Origin: CAZBZG01 sp964496245
GTDB taxonomy: Bacteria; Planctomycetota; SZUA-567
DNA length: 33,355 nt
Direction: 5' to 3'
Assembly (NCBI GenBank): GCA_964496245.1
Contig: CAZBZG010000008.1
Span: 1-33,355 of the forward strand
Of the stretch, positions 7,121 to 13,636 are shown piece after piece. The position numbers were made by a program, and so were the translations under genes. The notes under the pieces were generated by a model. That model saw only the letters and a program-made list of their open reading frames with translations, had not been told where the DNA came from and did no database searches. Numbering within the stretch: the stretch's first letter is position 1; every line of letters begins with the position of its first letter.

Positions 7121-7495
7121 ATGTCGGATATGAACGAGATGCGCACGAGCCAGCTCTGGGGGCTCGCCTGCCAGTTCGCCAGGCGCATGTTCGACATCGG
7201 GAACCGAAATCCTTTTGCCAGCGACAGATTCCTCAGAGAACGCATCCGGGCGGCAGCGCTCCAGCTGACCGCCCGCGTGTTCGAGTCCTACGAAACCACG
7301 AATCAAGGCCTTCGAAGCCTCCACCTCGTGGCAGCCGCCGAGAGCGCGCAGGAGCTGCGCCACTACCTCAGCCTGGCCGATCGCACCACCGCAATTCCAC
7401 CCCTCCTCCTGGACGAAGCCCACAGCCTGGCCGAGGATTTGGAGGGCGTTCTCTCCTACGCGAGCGACACGGATGCGCTGGCTTGGCCGGCGTGA
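7121..7495 (+). CDS. four-helix-bundle protein (23S rRNA intervening-sequence protein-like)
   Basis: A 124-aa all-helical protein resembling the S23/IVP four-helix-bundle family: SQLWGLACQFARRMFDIG in helix 1, then ERIRAAALQLTARVFESYE where typical members have a QIRRAALSIPANIAEG-like segment, and long helices ending LAEDLEGVLSYAS. The glycine and asparagine normally found in that central segment are replaced, so it is a divergent member. The family was first described from insertions in 23S rRNA genes, but free-standing copies are common and their function is unclear; no rRNA is near. ATG at 7121 has CGGAG upstream; an in-frame ATG at 7085 without a ribosome binding site would add 12 residues. 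Confidence 0.65.
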   Translation: MSDMNEMRTSQLWGLACQFARRMFDIGNRNPFASDRFLRERIRAAALQLTARVFESYETTNQGLRSLHLVAAAESAQELRHYLSLADRTTAIPPLLLDEAHSLAEDLEGVLSYASDTDALAWPA

Positions 7496-7540
7496 CCGCT
7501 CCGTGTACCGACGAAGCCGACATCTGCGCAAAGCGCTCGG

Positions 7541-8077
7541 CTACCTCGCCACCACGCCGAACCGGTACATGCCCTGCTCCATGAGAAACTCGTACCCGGA
7601 TTCTTCGCCGATCTGGCAGAGGGGGCGTTTGGGCTCCTCGTGAACCCAGACCGCCACGACTACGCCCGCGAAGATGGTGTGGTCTCCGGTGGTCAACTGG
7701 CCGGCGAGTCTGCATTCGAGGTTCGCAATGCACTCGGCAACCAGCGGACCCTTGACCTGCTCGCCTTGGACGGGCGTCACGCCGCACGCTGCGAATTTGT
7801 CGGAGTCCCGGCCGCTCTTGGTGCCGGCCAGCATGGTGGCTTGGGCCAGATCCTCTCCCGGCCAGGCGAGCACGAACTCCTCGGACGTGGCGATCAGGTC
7901 GTGCGTGAAGCGGCTCGGCGCCACCGAGATGGCCATCATGGGCGGGGACATGGACGTGGTCATCTTCCATCCGATGGGACAGATGCTCCGCCGGCCTTCT
8001 GCCTCGGCCACGGCCCAACAGATCCGCTGAGGCCGGCCACAGCAGGTCTTGAACTCTCCGAGTGTCGCTTTGCGCAT
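7541..8077 (-). CDS. flavin reductase-like FMN-binding protein
   Basis: A 178-aa protein with the FMN-binding split-barrel fold of the flavin reductase-like family: NGW-like strand PIGWKMTTSMSPPMMAISVA, then THDLIATSEEFVLAWPGEDL and a late strand HTIFAGVVVAVWVHEE. These proteins bind FMN and reduce flavins with NAD(P)H, or act as flavoproteins in redox chains. No partner monooxygenase is near. ATG at 8075-8077 is preceded by GGAGAAAGC. Three nearby genes (this one, apbE and perhaps the corrinoid system) touch flavin or C1 chemistry, but no operon links them. The C-terminus ends MEQGMYRFGVVAR. Family call good, substrate unknown. Confidence 0.85.
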   Translation of the reverse strand: MRKATLGEFKTCCGRPQRICWAVAEAEGRRSICPIGWKMTTSMSPPMMAISVAPSRFTHDLIATSEEFVLAWPGEDLAQATMLAGTKSGRDSDKFAACGVTPVQGEQVKGPLVAECIANLECRLAGQLTTGDHTIFAGVVVAVWVHEEPKRPLCQIGEESGYEFLMEQGMYRFGVVAR

Positions 8078-8142
8078 GCTTTCTCCTTGCGTACAGAACG
8101 TTCGCGTCGGGCTCGCGCGTCAGCCGTCCGTTTCCGCGCGCC

Positions 8143-9786
8143 TCACGGAATGCGGATGTCCGCTTCCGCGCGCAGCTCTGCAACCCACCGGTCGATGGCC
8201 TGCCGCCGATTGCGCCGGACCAGCGCCTTGCGGATCTCCGCGCTCACCTCGCCGAGCGGCCGCACGGCTGAGGGCCGGATAACTTCGGGCAGGACGAGCG
8301 CAATGCAGCCGGGCAGGAGAACCGGGCCGAGCACCTTTCCGGGCGCGGCCTCCCCCAGAGCGCCCGCGACCGGCGAGGCGAGCAGCGTCAGGGGTACGAG
8401 CGGCTCGTCCGCCACCTGGACCACACCGCCGCGCCGGGCCGAGGGATCTTCCGAGTACTTGTAGACCAGGTCGCGAAACGACGCGCCCCCTTCCAGCGCC
8501 GTCACGACCTCGCGCACGATTCGCTGCGCCGAACGCGTATCGTCCCGGCCGGTGCGATCCAGGAAAACCACGAGCCCGCGCACGCCCACGCGACACGGCT
8601 GCAGGAATTCGCGCCGGTGGGTCTCGTAGTAGCGGCGGATCTCGTCGGGTGTCGGATGCAGCCCGGCCTCCGGACGGCGTTCGGCGAGCTTCTCGAGCGT
8701 GCGTGCGTACCGGGCTTCCTGCAGGCGCAGCGCCTCGTCCCCCGCATGCCGGCCCTGTCGGCCTAACCCGTCGGCCCGCGCCACCACCTCGTCGGCGGGC
8801 ACCCGGATGCCGGCGGCTTCGGCCTCCTGGAACAGCAGGGTCCGGTTGATCAACATCTCCAGGGCCTTGCGCCGGAATTCCGGCTTCTTCTTCTCCAGGA
8901 GCGCCCGTCCCTGGCGCGTGAAGGCCCGGCGTCCCAGATCGAGCCGCGCCCGGGCCAGGGCCGCTTCGACCGCGACCTCCAGGTCGGCGGCGTGGATGGG
9001 CTGTCCGTTGACCCGGGCCACCACGCGCAAAGACCCCGCCTCTTCCGAGGCGGCGACCGGCGGAAGCGCCGTGTCCGGGCCGTCGCCGTAATCCGCAGGC
9101 CGGGGCGCGGAGATCGGCTCCAGGCCCTCCTCGGCCAGCGCCACCTGCACCGGCTCCTCGGCCTTGGCGCGGGGCTTGAACGCGGGCGGCAGACCGGGAA
9201 CGGGCGCGAGCTCCGGCGCCAGTGCCATGTCGTTCTGCGGCAGCGACGCGGTGGCCGGCTCCTCGGCGAGTTCAGGCCCCCGCAGGGCCGAAAGATCGCC
9301 GCCACCGGACGGGTAAGATGCACCGGCGGAGGACGGTCCATCGTCCTGCGGAGGCAGGATCTCGGCCGGCACCTCCCGCAGGTCCGGCAGCCAGCCGGTG
9401 CCCTCTTCGCGCCCCTCCTGGAGCACGGCTTGCCGCAGCACCCGCTGTACGTGCCCGCACGTGCCGCAGCGGATCCACTGGCCCGGCTTGAACCGCTTCA
9501 CATCCATGCGGGCCCCGCAACGGGGACAGACCTGGTAGACGTTGGTCAGGAGGTGCCTGGTGGGAAGCCGCGGCTGCACGGTGTCGCAGCCGGGACACTG
9601 GATTCGCGCGCCGGGCGGCACCGTGGTCACGAGCAACGCCTTCTTGCAGGTGAGGCAGAACTGCACGCGCCGCAATTCCACGGTGGGGCCGTTGATGTCG
9701 AACTCGGCCGCGCCAGCGCGTCCCACAACCGGGAACGCGAACAGGCACACGGCCAGCATCCAACGCGAGTCCCTGCGTGGTTTCAC
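8143..9786 (-). CDS. exported parvulin-type peptidyl-prolyl isomerase with tandem zinc ribbons
   Basis: A 547-aa protein: signal peptide (about 1-27, ending VGRAGA), two zinc-ribbon-like modules, a Pro/Ala/Glu-rich linker (about 125-250), a SurA-like helical domain (about 255-345, NGQPIHAADLEVAVEAAL to MLINRTLLFQEAEAAGI) and a C-terminal PPIC/rotamase domain (about 410-520, VVTALEGGASFRDLVYKYSE and the GGV-x-VADE turn). The ribbons have the same spacing, Cys44-x2-Cys47-x16-Cys64-x2-Cys67 and Cys87-x2-Cys90-x16-Cys107-x2-Cys110. Parvulins fold outer-membrane or exported proteins. The GTG start at 9784-9786 has GGGGGAG upstream and overlaps the stop of the preceding gene by 4 bases (GTGA). A much longer open frame upstream to 11166 is antisense noise over the neighbour. 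Zinc ribbons on an exported protein are unusual. Confidence 0.85.
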   Translation of the reverse strand: MKPRRDSRWMLAVCLFAFPVVGRAGAAEFDINGPTVELRRVQFCLTCKKALLVTTVPPGARIQCPGCDTVQPRLPTRHLLTNVYQVCPRCGARMDVKRFKPGQWIRCGTCGHVQRVLRQAVLQEGREEGTGWLPDLREVPAEILPPQDDGPSSAGASYPSGGGDLSALRGPELAEEPATASLPQNDMALAPELAPVPGLPPAFKPRAKAEEPVQVALAEEGLEPISAPRPADYGDGPDTALPPVAASEEAGSLRVVARVNGQPIHAADLEVAVEAALARARLDLGRRAFTRQGRALLEKKKPEFRRKALEMLINRTLLFQEAEAAGIRVPADEVVARADGLGRQGRHAGDEALRLQEARYARTLEKLAERRPEAGLHPTPDEIRRYYETHRREFLQPCRVGVRGLVVFLDRTGRDDTRSAQRIVREVVTALEGGASFRDLVYKYSEDPSARRGGVVQVADEPLVPLTLLASPVAGALGEAAPGKVLGPVLLPGCIALVLPEVIRPSAVRPLGEVSAEIRKALVRRNRRQAIDRWVAELRAEADIRIP

Positions 9787-11039
9787 CGACGCTCTCCCCC
9801 TGCCGCGCCCTGTGCAGCTGCAGCCGCTGGATCGCCCCGGTCGGGCGGGGCCGGCGGAAGCGGATCGGCTGCGCGTTCCTCGCCGGTCGCATCGTTGACA
9901 GGCGCCAAGGGCGCGCCCCCTTCTGCCAGCGGTGCCGTCAGCCCGGCAGCGCCGTCCTCCACAGGCGCCTCGCCTTGCCGCGTCGCCGCCGTGCCCGCTG
10001 GCGCGAGCGGGGGCACGGGTACGACCAGCTTCCGCGGCCGCGGCTCGTCCGCCGGCTCCTTGGCTGGAAGCGGTGGGAGGGAGAAGCGGCGAAGATCCTC
10101 GGGCATGGCCGACCGGTCCGTTGCCGCAGCGTGCGGCGTCTTTGGCGCCGGCGAAACCGGAGCGCCGGCTGCGGGGCCGCGCACCTGCTCGCGATCCACA
10201 GGCATCGGCGGCAAGTCGCGCACCTCGTTGGAGGGCCGCGCGGCCGCCGGGCCCTGCAAGGTCGCCATGGCGCCGGACCGGTCCGCTTCGACAGGTCGCA
10301 CGCTCCCCTCCGGCCCGATCTCGTACGTGCGAAGCCTTTCGTCCAGCGCGCGCGCGCGCAGCCGACAGGTCTCCCCCGCCCGCTCCAATGCGAACGCGTA
10401 GCGCTGGAGGCAGAGGAGCCCTTCGTTCGTCTGCAGGGCGCGAGCCTTGCAGAGCTCGTCGGGCGCGAGCGTGACGCCTTTGGCCCGGGCCTCCCGCACC
10501 CGCCCGCTCGACCAGAGCCGGGGCAAGAGGTGGCGCGCCGCCGCCTCCGCCCGGGCCGCCTGCTCGCGCGCGGCTGCCACCAGGAACCATTGGCCGGCCT
10601 CGCGCACCATGAGCGCCGTGACCAGCACCCCGCGTTCGGTCCCGGCGGATCGCCTCGCCGCCACGAAGCGGAGCTGCGCCAGGTCGCCCTGGACCTGCAT
10701 CTGCCCCTCGTCCACGGGCGAGAGCGTGGCTTCGTAGCCCGCGGTCAGGGGATGGTAGTGGTTGGTGAAGGATTCGTAGGAAAAGACCTCGCGCGAGCGG
10801 GGCGAGAAACAGGCGTAGGCTTCTGGGAAACGCCCGGCACGCAGGTGTCCCACGAATCGGTCCCAGAGCGCGGCTGCGCCGAGTGCGTTGGCTGCTGAGG
10901 CGCCAGAGGATCGCACGCCCGCGCCCGGCCTGCGCGCCCCGGTCAGCGCTTCGCCGGCCGGAAGCCCGGCCGGCAGAAGCCCGAGAGCCGCAAGCCCGGC
11001 CGCGACCAAGAGAACTCGTTGGTTCGAAAGGGAATACAT
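9783..11039 (-). CDS. exported protein with NTF2/SnoaL-like domain and Pro/Ala-rich tail
   Basis: A 418-aa protein with a signal peptide (about 1-29, MYSLSNQRVLLVAAGLAALG then a PAG cleavage region). Residues about 55-160 look like a small cone-shaped NTF2-like domain: LWDRFVGHLRAGRFPEAYAC, FSYESFTNHYHPLTAGYEAT and the last strand GQWFLVAAAREQ. A helical stretch (about 165-250) follows, then about 165 residues of low-complexity Pro/Ala/Glu sequence. It is the first gene of a two-gene unit with the zinc-ribbon parvulin, overlapping it by 4 bases, so the two exported proteins are probably made together. The tail resembles the linker of the parvulin. The promoter at 11048-11076 would start transcription almost at the ATG. 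Function unknown; the NTF2-like call is from pattern only. Confidence 0.7.
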   Translation of the reverse strand: MYSLSNQRVLLVAAGLAALGLLPAGLPAGEALTGARRPGAGVRSSGASAANALGAAALWDRFVGHLRAGRFPEAYACFSPRSREVFSYESFTNHYHPLTAGYEATLSPVDEGQMQVQGDLAQLRFVAARRSAGTERGVLVTALMVREAGQWFLVAAAREQAARAEAAARHLLPRLWSSGRVREARAKGVTLAPDELCKARALQTNEGLLCLQRYAFALERAGETCRLRARALDERLRTYEIGPEGSVRPVEADRSGAMATLQGPAAARPSNEVRDLPPMPVDREQVRGPAAGAPVSPAPKTPHAAATDRSAMPEDLRRFSLPPLPAKEPADEPRPRKLVVPVPPLAPAGTAATRQGEAPVEDGAAGLTAPLAEGGAPLAPVNDATGEERAADPLPPAPPDRGDPAAAAAQGAAGGERR

Positions 11040-11047
11040 GGAACCCG

Positions 11048-11076
11048 ATGGTAGGCCTCCGGCCGTGCGAAGTCAA
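11048..11076 (-). promoter_or_regulatory. promoter giving a nearly leaderless transcript
   Basis: Minus strand TTGACT (11071-11076) and TACCAT (11048-11053), spacer 17 bases. The expected start near 11041 lies two bases before the ATG at 11037-11039, which has no ribosome binding site. Confidence 0.6.
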
Positions 11077-11152
11077 GCGGAAACCAACTCCTATCGGATA
11101 GGCTGCCGGTGCACGCAAACGCCTCTGGATTCGCGGCTCAGGCGCTGGTAGG

Positions 11153-11527
11153 ATGACCTGCATCATGCCGTCCCGAGACCTCTGCCTCCGTTGCGGTCTG
11201 TGCTGCTACGAGAAACTGTGTCTCGACGACGGCCGCATCCTGATCACCGACATCCCCTGCGAACATCTCGACACCGCGACCAAGCTGTGCCGGATCTATG
11301 CCGAGCGGCAGGCGCGAAACCGCCGCTGCCTGCCCGCGGAACAGGCCAAGGCCCTCGGCATGCTACCGGCCCACTGCCCGTACGTGGCCGGCGACCCCGG
11401 CTACGAACCGCCTCTGCTCCTCAGCGAACACCCCGCGTACCGCCAAGAGGCCCACCGGCTCTTTGCCCAAGAACGGCGGGAGAGATCCTCAGCCTCGGAC
11501 GAGGATCCGGTCGGCGAAACGGGTTGA
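11153..11527 (+). CDS. YkgJ/UPF0260-type cysteine-cluster protein (zinc/iron-chelating domain)
   Basis: A 124-aa protein with the cysteine pattern CLRCGLCC near the N-terminus (CxxCxxCC), followed by single cysteines in the PCEHLD, LCRIYAE and RRCLP segments. This arrangement is typical of the small YkgJ / YcgN family, presumed to bind a metal or an iron-sulphur cluster; the biochemical role is not established. The first ATG at 11153 (preceded by GGTAGG) gives MTCIMPSRDLC; an ATG at 11165 gives MPSRDLC and has AGGATGA upstream. The polar C-terminus (about 105-124) is probably disordered. The gene is divergent from the exported pair and its stop codon lies inside the -35 box of the next promoter. 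Confidence 0.8.
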   Translation: MTCIMPSRDLCLRCGLCCYEKLCLDDGRILITDIPCEHLDTATKLCRIYAERQARNRRCLPAEQAKALGMLPAHCPYVAGDPGYEPPLLLSEHPAYRQEAHRLFAQERRERSSASDEDPVGETG

Positions 11528-11551
11528 CAGGCGCGCGGGCGCGGGCATGCT
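11524..11551 (+). promoter_or_regulatory. promoter of the Gfo/Idh/MocA gene, overlapping the upstream stop codon
   Basis: TTGACA (11524-11529), 16-base spacer, CATGCT (11546-11551). The TGA stop of the Cys-cluster gene (11525-11527) is part of the -35 box. Leader about 60 nt with AGAGGAGAA before the ATG at 11618. Confidence 0.55.
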
Positions 11552-11617
11552 GTGTGGCGACGCCTGTTGCTGCGCGGTCGCCGTCGATCAACGCTTCCTA
11601 GCCAGAGGAGAACGCCC

Positions 11618-12799
11618 ATGGCAGACCTCCGCGTCGGACTCGTCGGGACCGGTTTCGCCGGGAAGTTCCACACCGAATGCCTGCGCCGCATCCACGGCTT
11701 GGACGTCGAACTCGCCGGCGTGACCAGCCTGCGCGCCGAGAGCCGCGCCGCCTTCGGCAAGGAGCACGACATCGCGGTCTACGAAGACGTGGCCGCGATG
11801 CTCCCGCACATCGACGTGCTCGACATCTGTTCCCCGCCAGCCGCCCACGACCAAGGCATGCGCCTCGCCGCCGAAGCGGACAAACATATCATCTGCGAAA
11901 AACCCCTGTCCGGCTACTTCGGCCCACACGACGCGGGCGAGGCGTACCGCGGCAACGAGGACGCCAAGGAGCCCATGCTCGACAAGGTGGTGACCAAACT
12001 CGAGGATCTCGCCGCCACGATCCGGAAGGCCGGCGTCACGCTCGGCTATGCCGAGAACTTCGTCTACGCCCCGGCCGTGCAGAAGGAGCGGGAGATCCTC
12101 GAGAAGACCGGCGCACAGATTCTGCGCATGATGGGCGAGGAATCGCACAACGGATCGGGCAGCCCGGTCTACGGCCTCTGGCGCGAACAGGGCGGCGGCT
12201 CGCTCATGGGCAAAGGCTGCCACCCGCTCACCGCCCTGCTCTACCTCAAGCGCGTGGAGGGCCTGACGCGCACGGGCGAGCCCATCCGGCCGAAGACGGT
12301 CACCTGCCGGTGCGAGGAGCTGACCCGGCTGCCAGGCTACGAAGACCGTGGATTCATCCGCACCGAGTACTTGGACACCGAGGACCATGTGTGGGCCCAC
12401 GTCACCTTCACCGACGGCACCGTGGGCGACATCCAGAGCGGCGAGATCGTTCTCGGGGGCATCCACAATTACGTGGAGGTCTTCGCCAACAATCACCGCA
12501 CCCGCTGTAACCTGAGCCCAGCCAATATGATGGAAACGTTCAACCCCAAGGGAGAGCAGTACCGAGACGTGTACACCGTGGAGAAGATCAGCACCAAGGA
12601 GGGCTGGACCACCATGGTGCCGGACGAGAACTACACGCTCGGCTACCTCCACGAACTCCAGGATTTTCTGGAGTGCGTGGTCCGCGGGACCCAGCCCCAG
12701 AGCGATCTGAACCTGGCGCTGGACACCATCACCACCATCTACGCGGGCTACGTGTCCGACGAGAAGCAGGGCGCGGCCGTAGAAATCCCGCTGCTCTGA
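11618..12799 (+). CDS. Gfo/Idh/MocA-family NAD(P)-dependent oxidoreductase
   Basis: A 393-aa sugar or polyol dehydrogenase-like protein. The Rossmann domain starts with VGLVGTGFAGKFHTE (6-20), and the catalytic-site motif EKP is at 94-96, with the CSPPAAHDQ strand before it. The C-terminal alpha/beta domain carries LMGKGCHPLTALLYLK, in which the His is the usual catalytic residue, and ends in the LNLALDTITTIYAGY helix. Such enzymes oxidise or reduce sugars, inositols or amino-sugars with NAD(P); the substrate cannot be read from the sequence. An insertion of about 30 residues (SGYFGPHDAG to KVVTKLEDL, about 98-130) follows the EKP motif and is unusual in the family. The ATG has AGAGGAG upstream; the gene ends with a clear terminator at 12800-12827, so it is monocistronic. 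Confidence 0.92.
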   Translation: MADLRVGLVGTGFAGKFHTECLRRIHGLDVELAGVTSLRAESRAAFGKEHDIAVYEDVAAMLPHIDVLDICSPPAAHDQGMRLAAEADKHIICEKPLSGYFGPHDAGEAYRGNEDAKEPMLDKVVTKLEDLAATIRKAGVTLGYAENFVYAPAVQKEREILEKTGAQILRMMGEESHNGSGSPVYGLWREQGGGSLMGKGCHPLTALLYLKRVEGLTRTGEPIRPKTVTCRCEELTRLPGYEDRGFIRTEYLDTEDHVWAHVTFTDGTVGDIQSGEIVLGGIHNYVEVFANNHRTRCNLSPANMMETFNPKGEQYRDVYTVEKISTKEGWTTMVPDENYTLGYLHELQDFLECVVRGTQPQSDLNLALDTITTIYAGYVSDEKQGAAVEIPLL

Positions 12800-12827
12800 G
12801 CGGCCTGCCGACGGTCGCGTTTTTTTT
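12800..12827 (+). terminator. intrinsic terminator of the Gfo/Idh/MocA gene
   Basis: A 6-bp stem GCGGCC / GGTCGC (one G-U pair) with a 7-base loop, followed by G and eight T residues (12820-12827). It begins one base after the stop codon. Confidence 0.75.
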
Positions 12828-12838
12828 GCCAAACGGGC

Positions 12839-12866
12839 TTGCACAAGCGCAGTCGGCTGGTATAGT
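12839..12866 (+). promoter_or_regulatory. sigma-70-like promoter of the corrinoid protein gene
   Basis: TTGCAC (12839-12844), 16-base spacer, TATAGT (12861-12866). Leader about 52 nt with AAAGGAGCAGGGG before the ATG at 12925. It is among the closest to consensus in the window. Confidence 0.75.
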
Positions 12867-12924
12867 CGTGCTAATTCGCGAAGGGCGAGAGCGCCTTCTT
12901 TTCGGACACAAAAGGAGCAGGGGT

Positions 12925-13554
12925 ATGGCTGACTACAACGAGATTTCCGAACTCCTACAGAAGGGCAAGGCCAAAGACGTCACGGAAAAAGTGCAGGAGG
13001 CCATCGACAGCGGCGCTCCGGTGGAGGAGATCCTGGAAAAGGGCCTGATCGCCGGCATGAACGTGATCGGCGGGAAGTTCAAGAACAACGAGATCTACGT
13101 GCCCGAGGTCCTGATCGCCGCACGCGCGATGAACAAGGCCATGGAAATCCTCGAACCCAAGCTGGTCGAGGCGGGCGTCGAGTCCAAAGGCAAACTGGTC
13201 ATCGGCACGGTCAAGGGCGACCTGCACGACATCGGCAAGAACCTGGTGGCCATGATGTACAAAGGCGCCGGGTACGATGTGATCGACCTCGGCATCGACG
13301 TGACGCCCGAGAAATTCGTCGAAGCCGCCAAGGAAAACAACGCCAAGCTCATCGGCCTGTCAGCCCTGCTCACCACCACCATGCCGGCCATGAAGGACGT
13401 CGTGGAGAAAGTCAAGTCCGAGGGCATGGACGACGTCAAGGTGGTGATCGGCGGCGCGCCCGTAACCCAGGCTTATGCCGACGAGATCGGCGCGGACGGC
13501 TACGCCCCGGATGCAGCGAGCGCCATCGAGGTCGGCCAGAAACTCGCCGGCTGA
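12925..13554 (+). CDS. methyltransferase-type corrinoid (B12-binding) protein
   Basis: A 209-aa corrinoid carrier of the MtmC/MtbC/MttC type. Residues 1-85 are the helical cap domain (LIAGMNVIGGKFKNNEIYVP), and 88-209 the B12-binding Rossmann-like domain, with His101 in GDLHDIGKN as the lower axial cobalt ligand, followed by the SALLTTTM and GGAPV loops. It accepts a methyl group from a substrate-specific methyltransferase (methylamines, methoxylated compounds, glycine betaine and relatives) and passes it on. The partner MtaB/MttB-like methyltransferase and the reductive activase are not in this window, so the substrate is open. The codon choice is strong and the promoter, ribosome binding site and terminator (13579-13615) are all near consensus, suggesting high expression. 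Confidence 0.93.
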   Translation: MADYNEISELLQKGKAKDVTEKVQEAIDSGAPVEEILEKGLIAGMNVIGGKFKNNEIYVPEVLIAARAMNKAMEILEPKLVEAGVESKGKLVIGTVKGDLHDIGKNLVAMMYKGAGYDVIDLGIDVTPEKFVEAAKENNAKLIGLSALLTTTMPAMKDVVEKVKSEGMDDVKVVIGGAPVTQAYADEIGADGYAPDAASAIEVGQKLAG

Positions 13555-13578
13555 GCTGCTCCGCCCGCAGATGGATTT

Positions 13579-13615
13579 GGCCCGCCGTCCTTTGGGGCGG
13601 CGGGCCCTTTCGTTT
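13579..13615 (+). terminator. intrinsic terminator of the corrinoid protein gene
   Basis: A 9-bp GC stem GGCCCGCCG / CGGCGGGCC around a 10-base loop, followed by CCTTTCGTTT. It lies 25 bases after the stop codon and faces the stop of the convergent O-antigen-ligase gene. Confidence 0.8.
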
Positions 13616-13636
13616 CCGCCGTTGTACCGGGATTCC

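Noticed and set aside
9787..11166. Upstream extension of the parvulin frame
   Set aside because: It overlaps the exported NTF2-like gene in another frame, is Arg/Gly/Ala-rich, and the GTG at 9786 has a ribosome binding site and a signal peptide.
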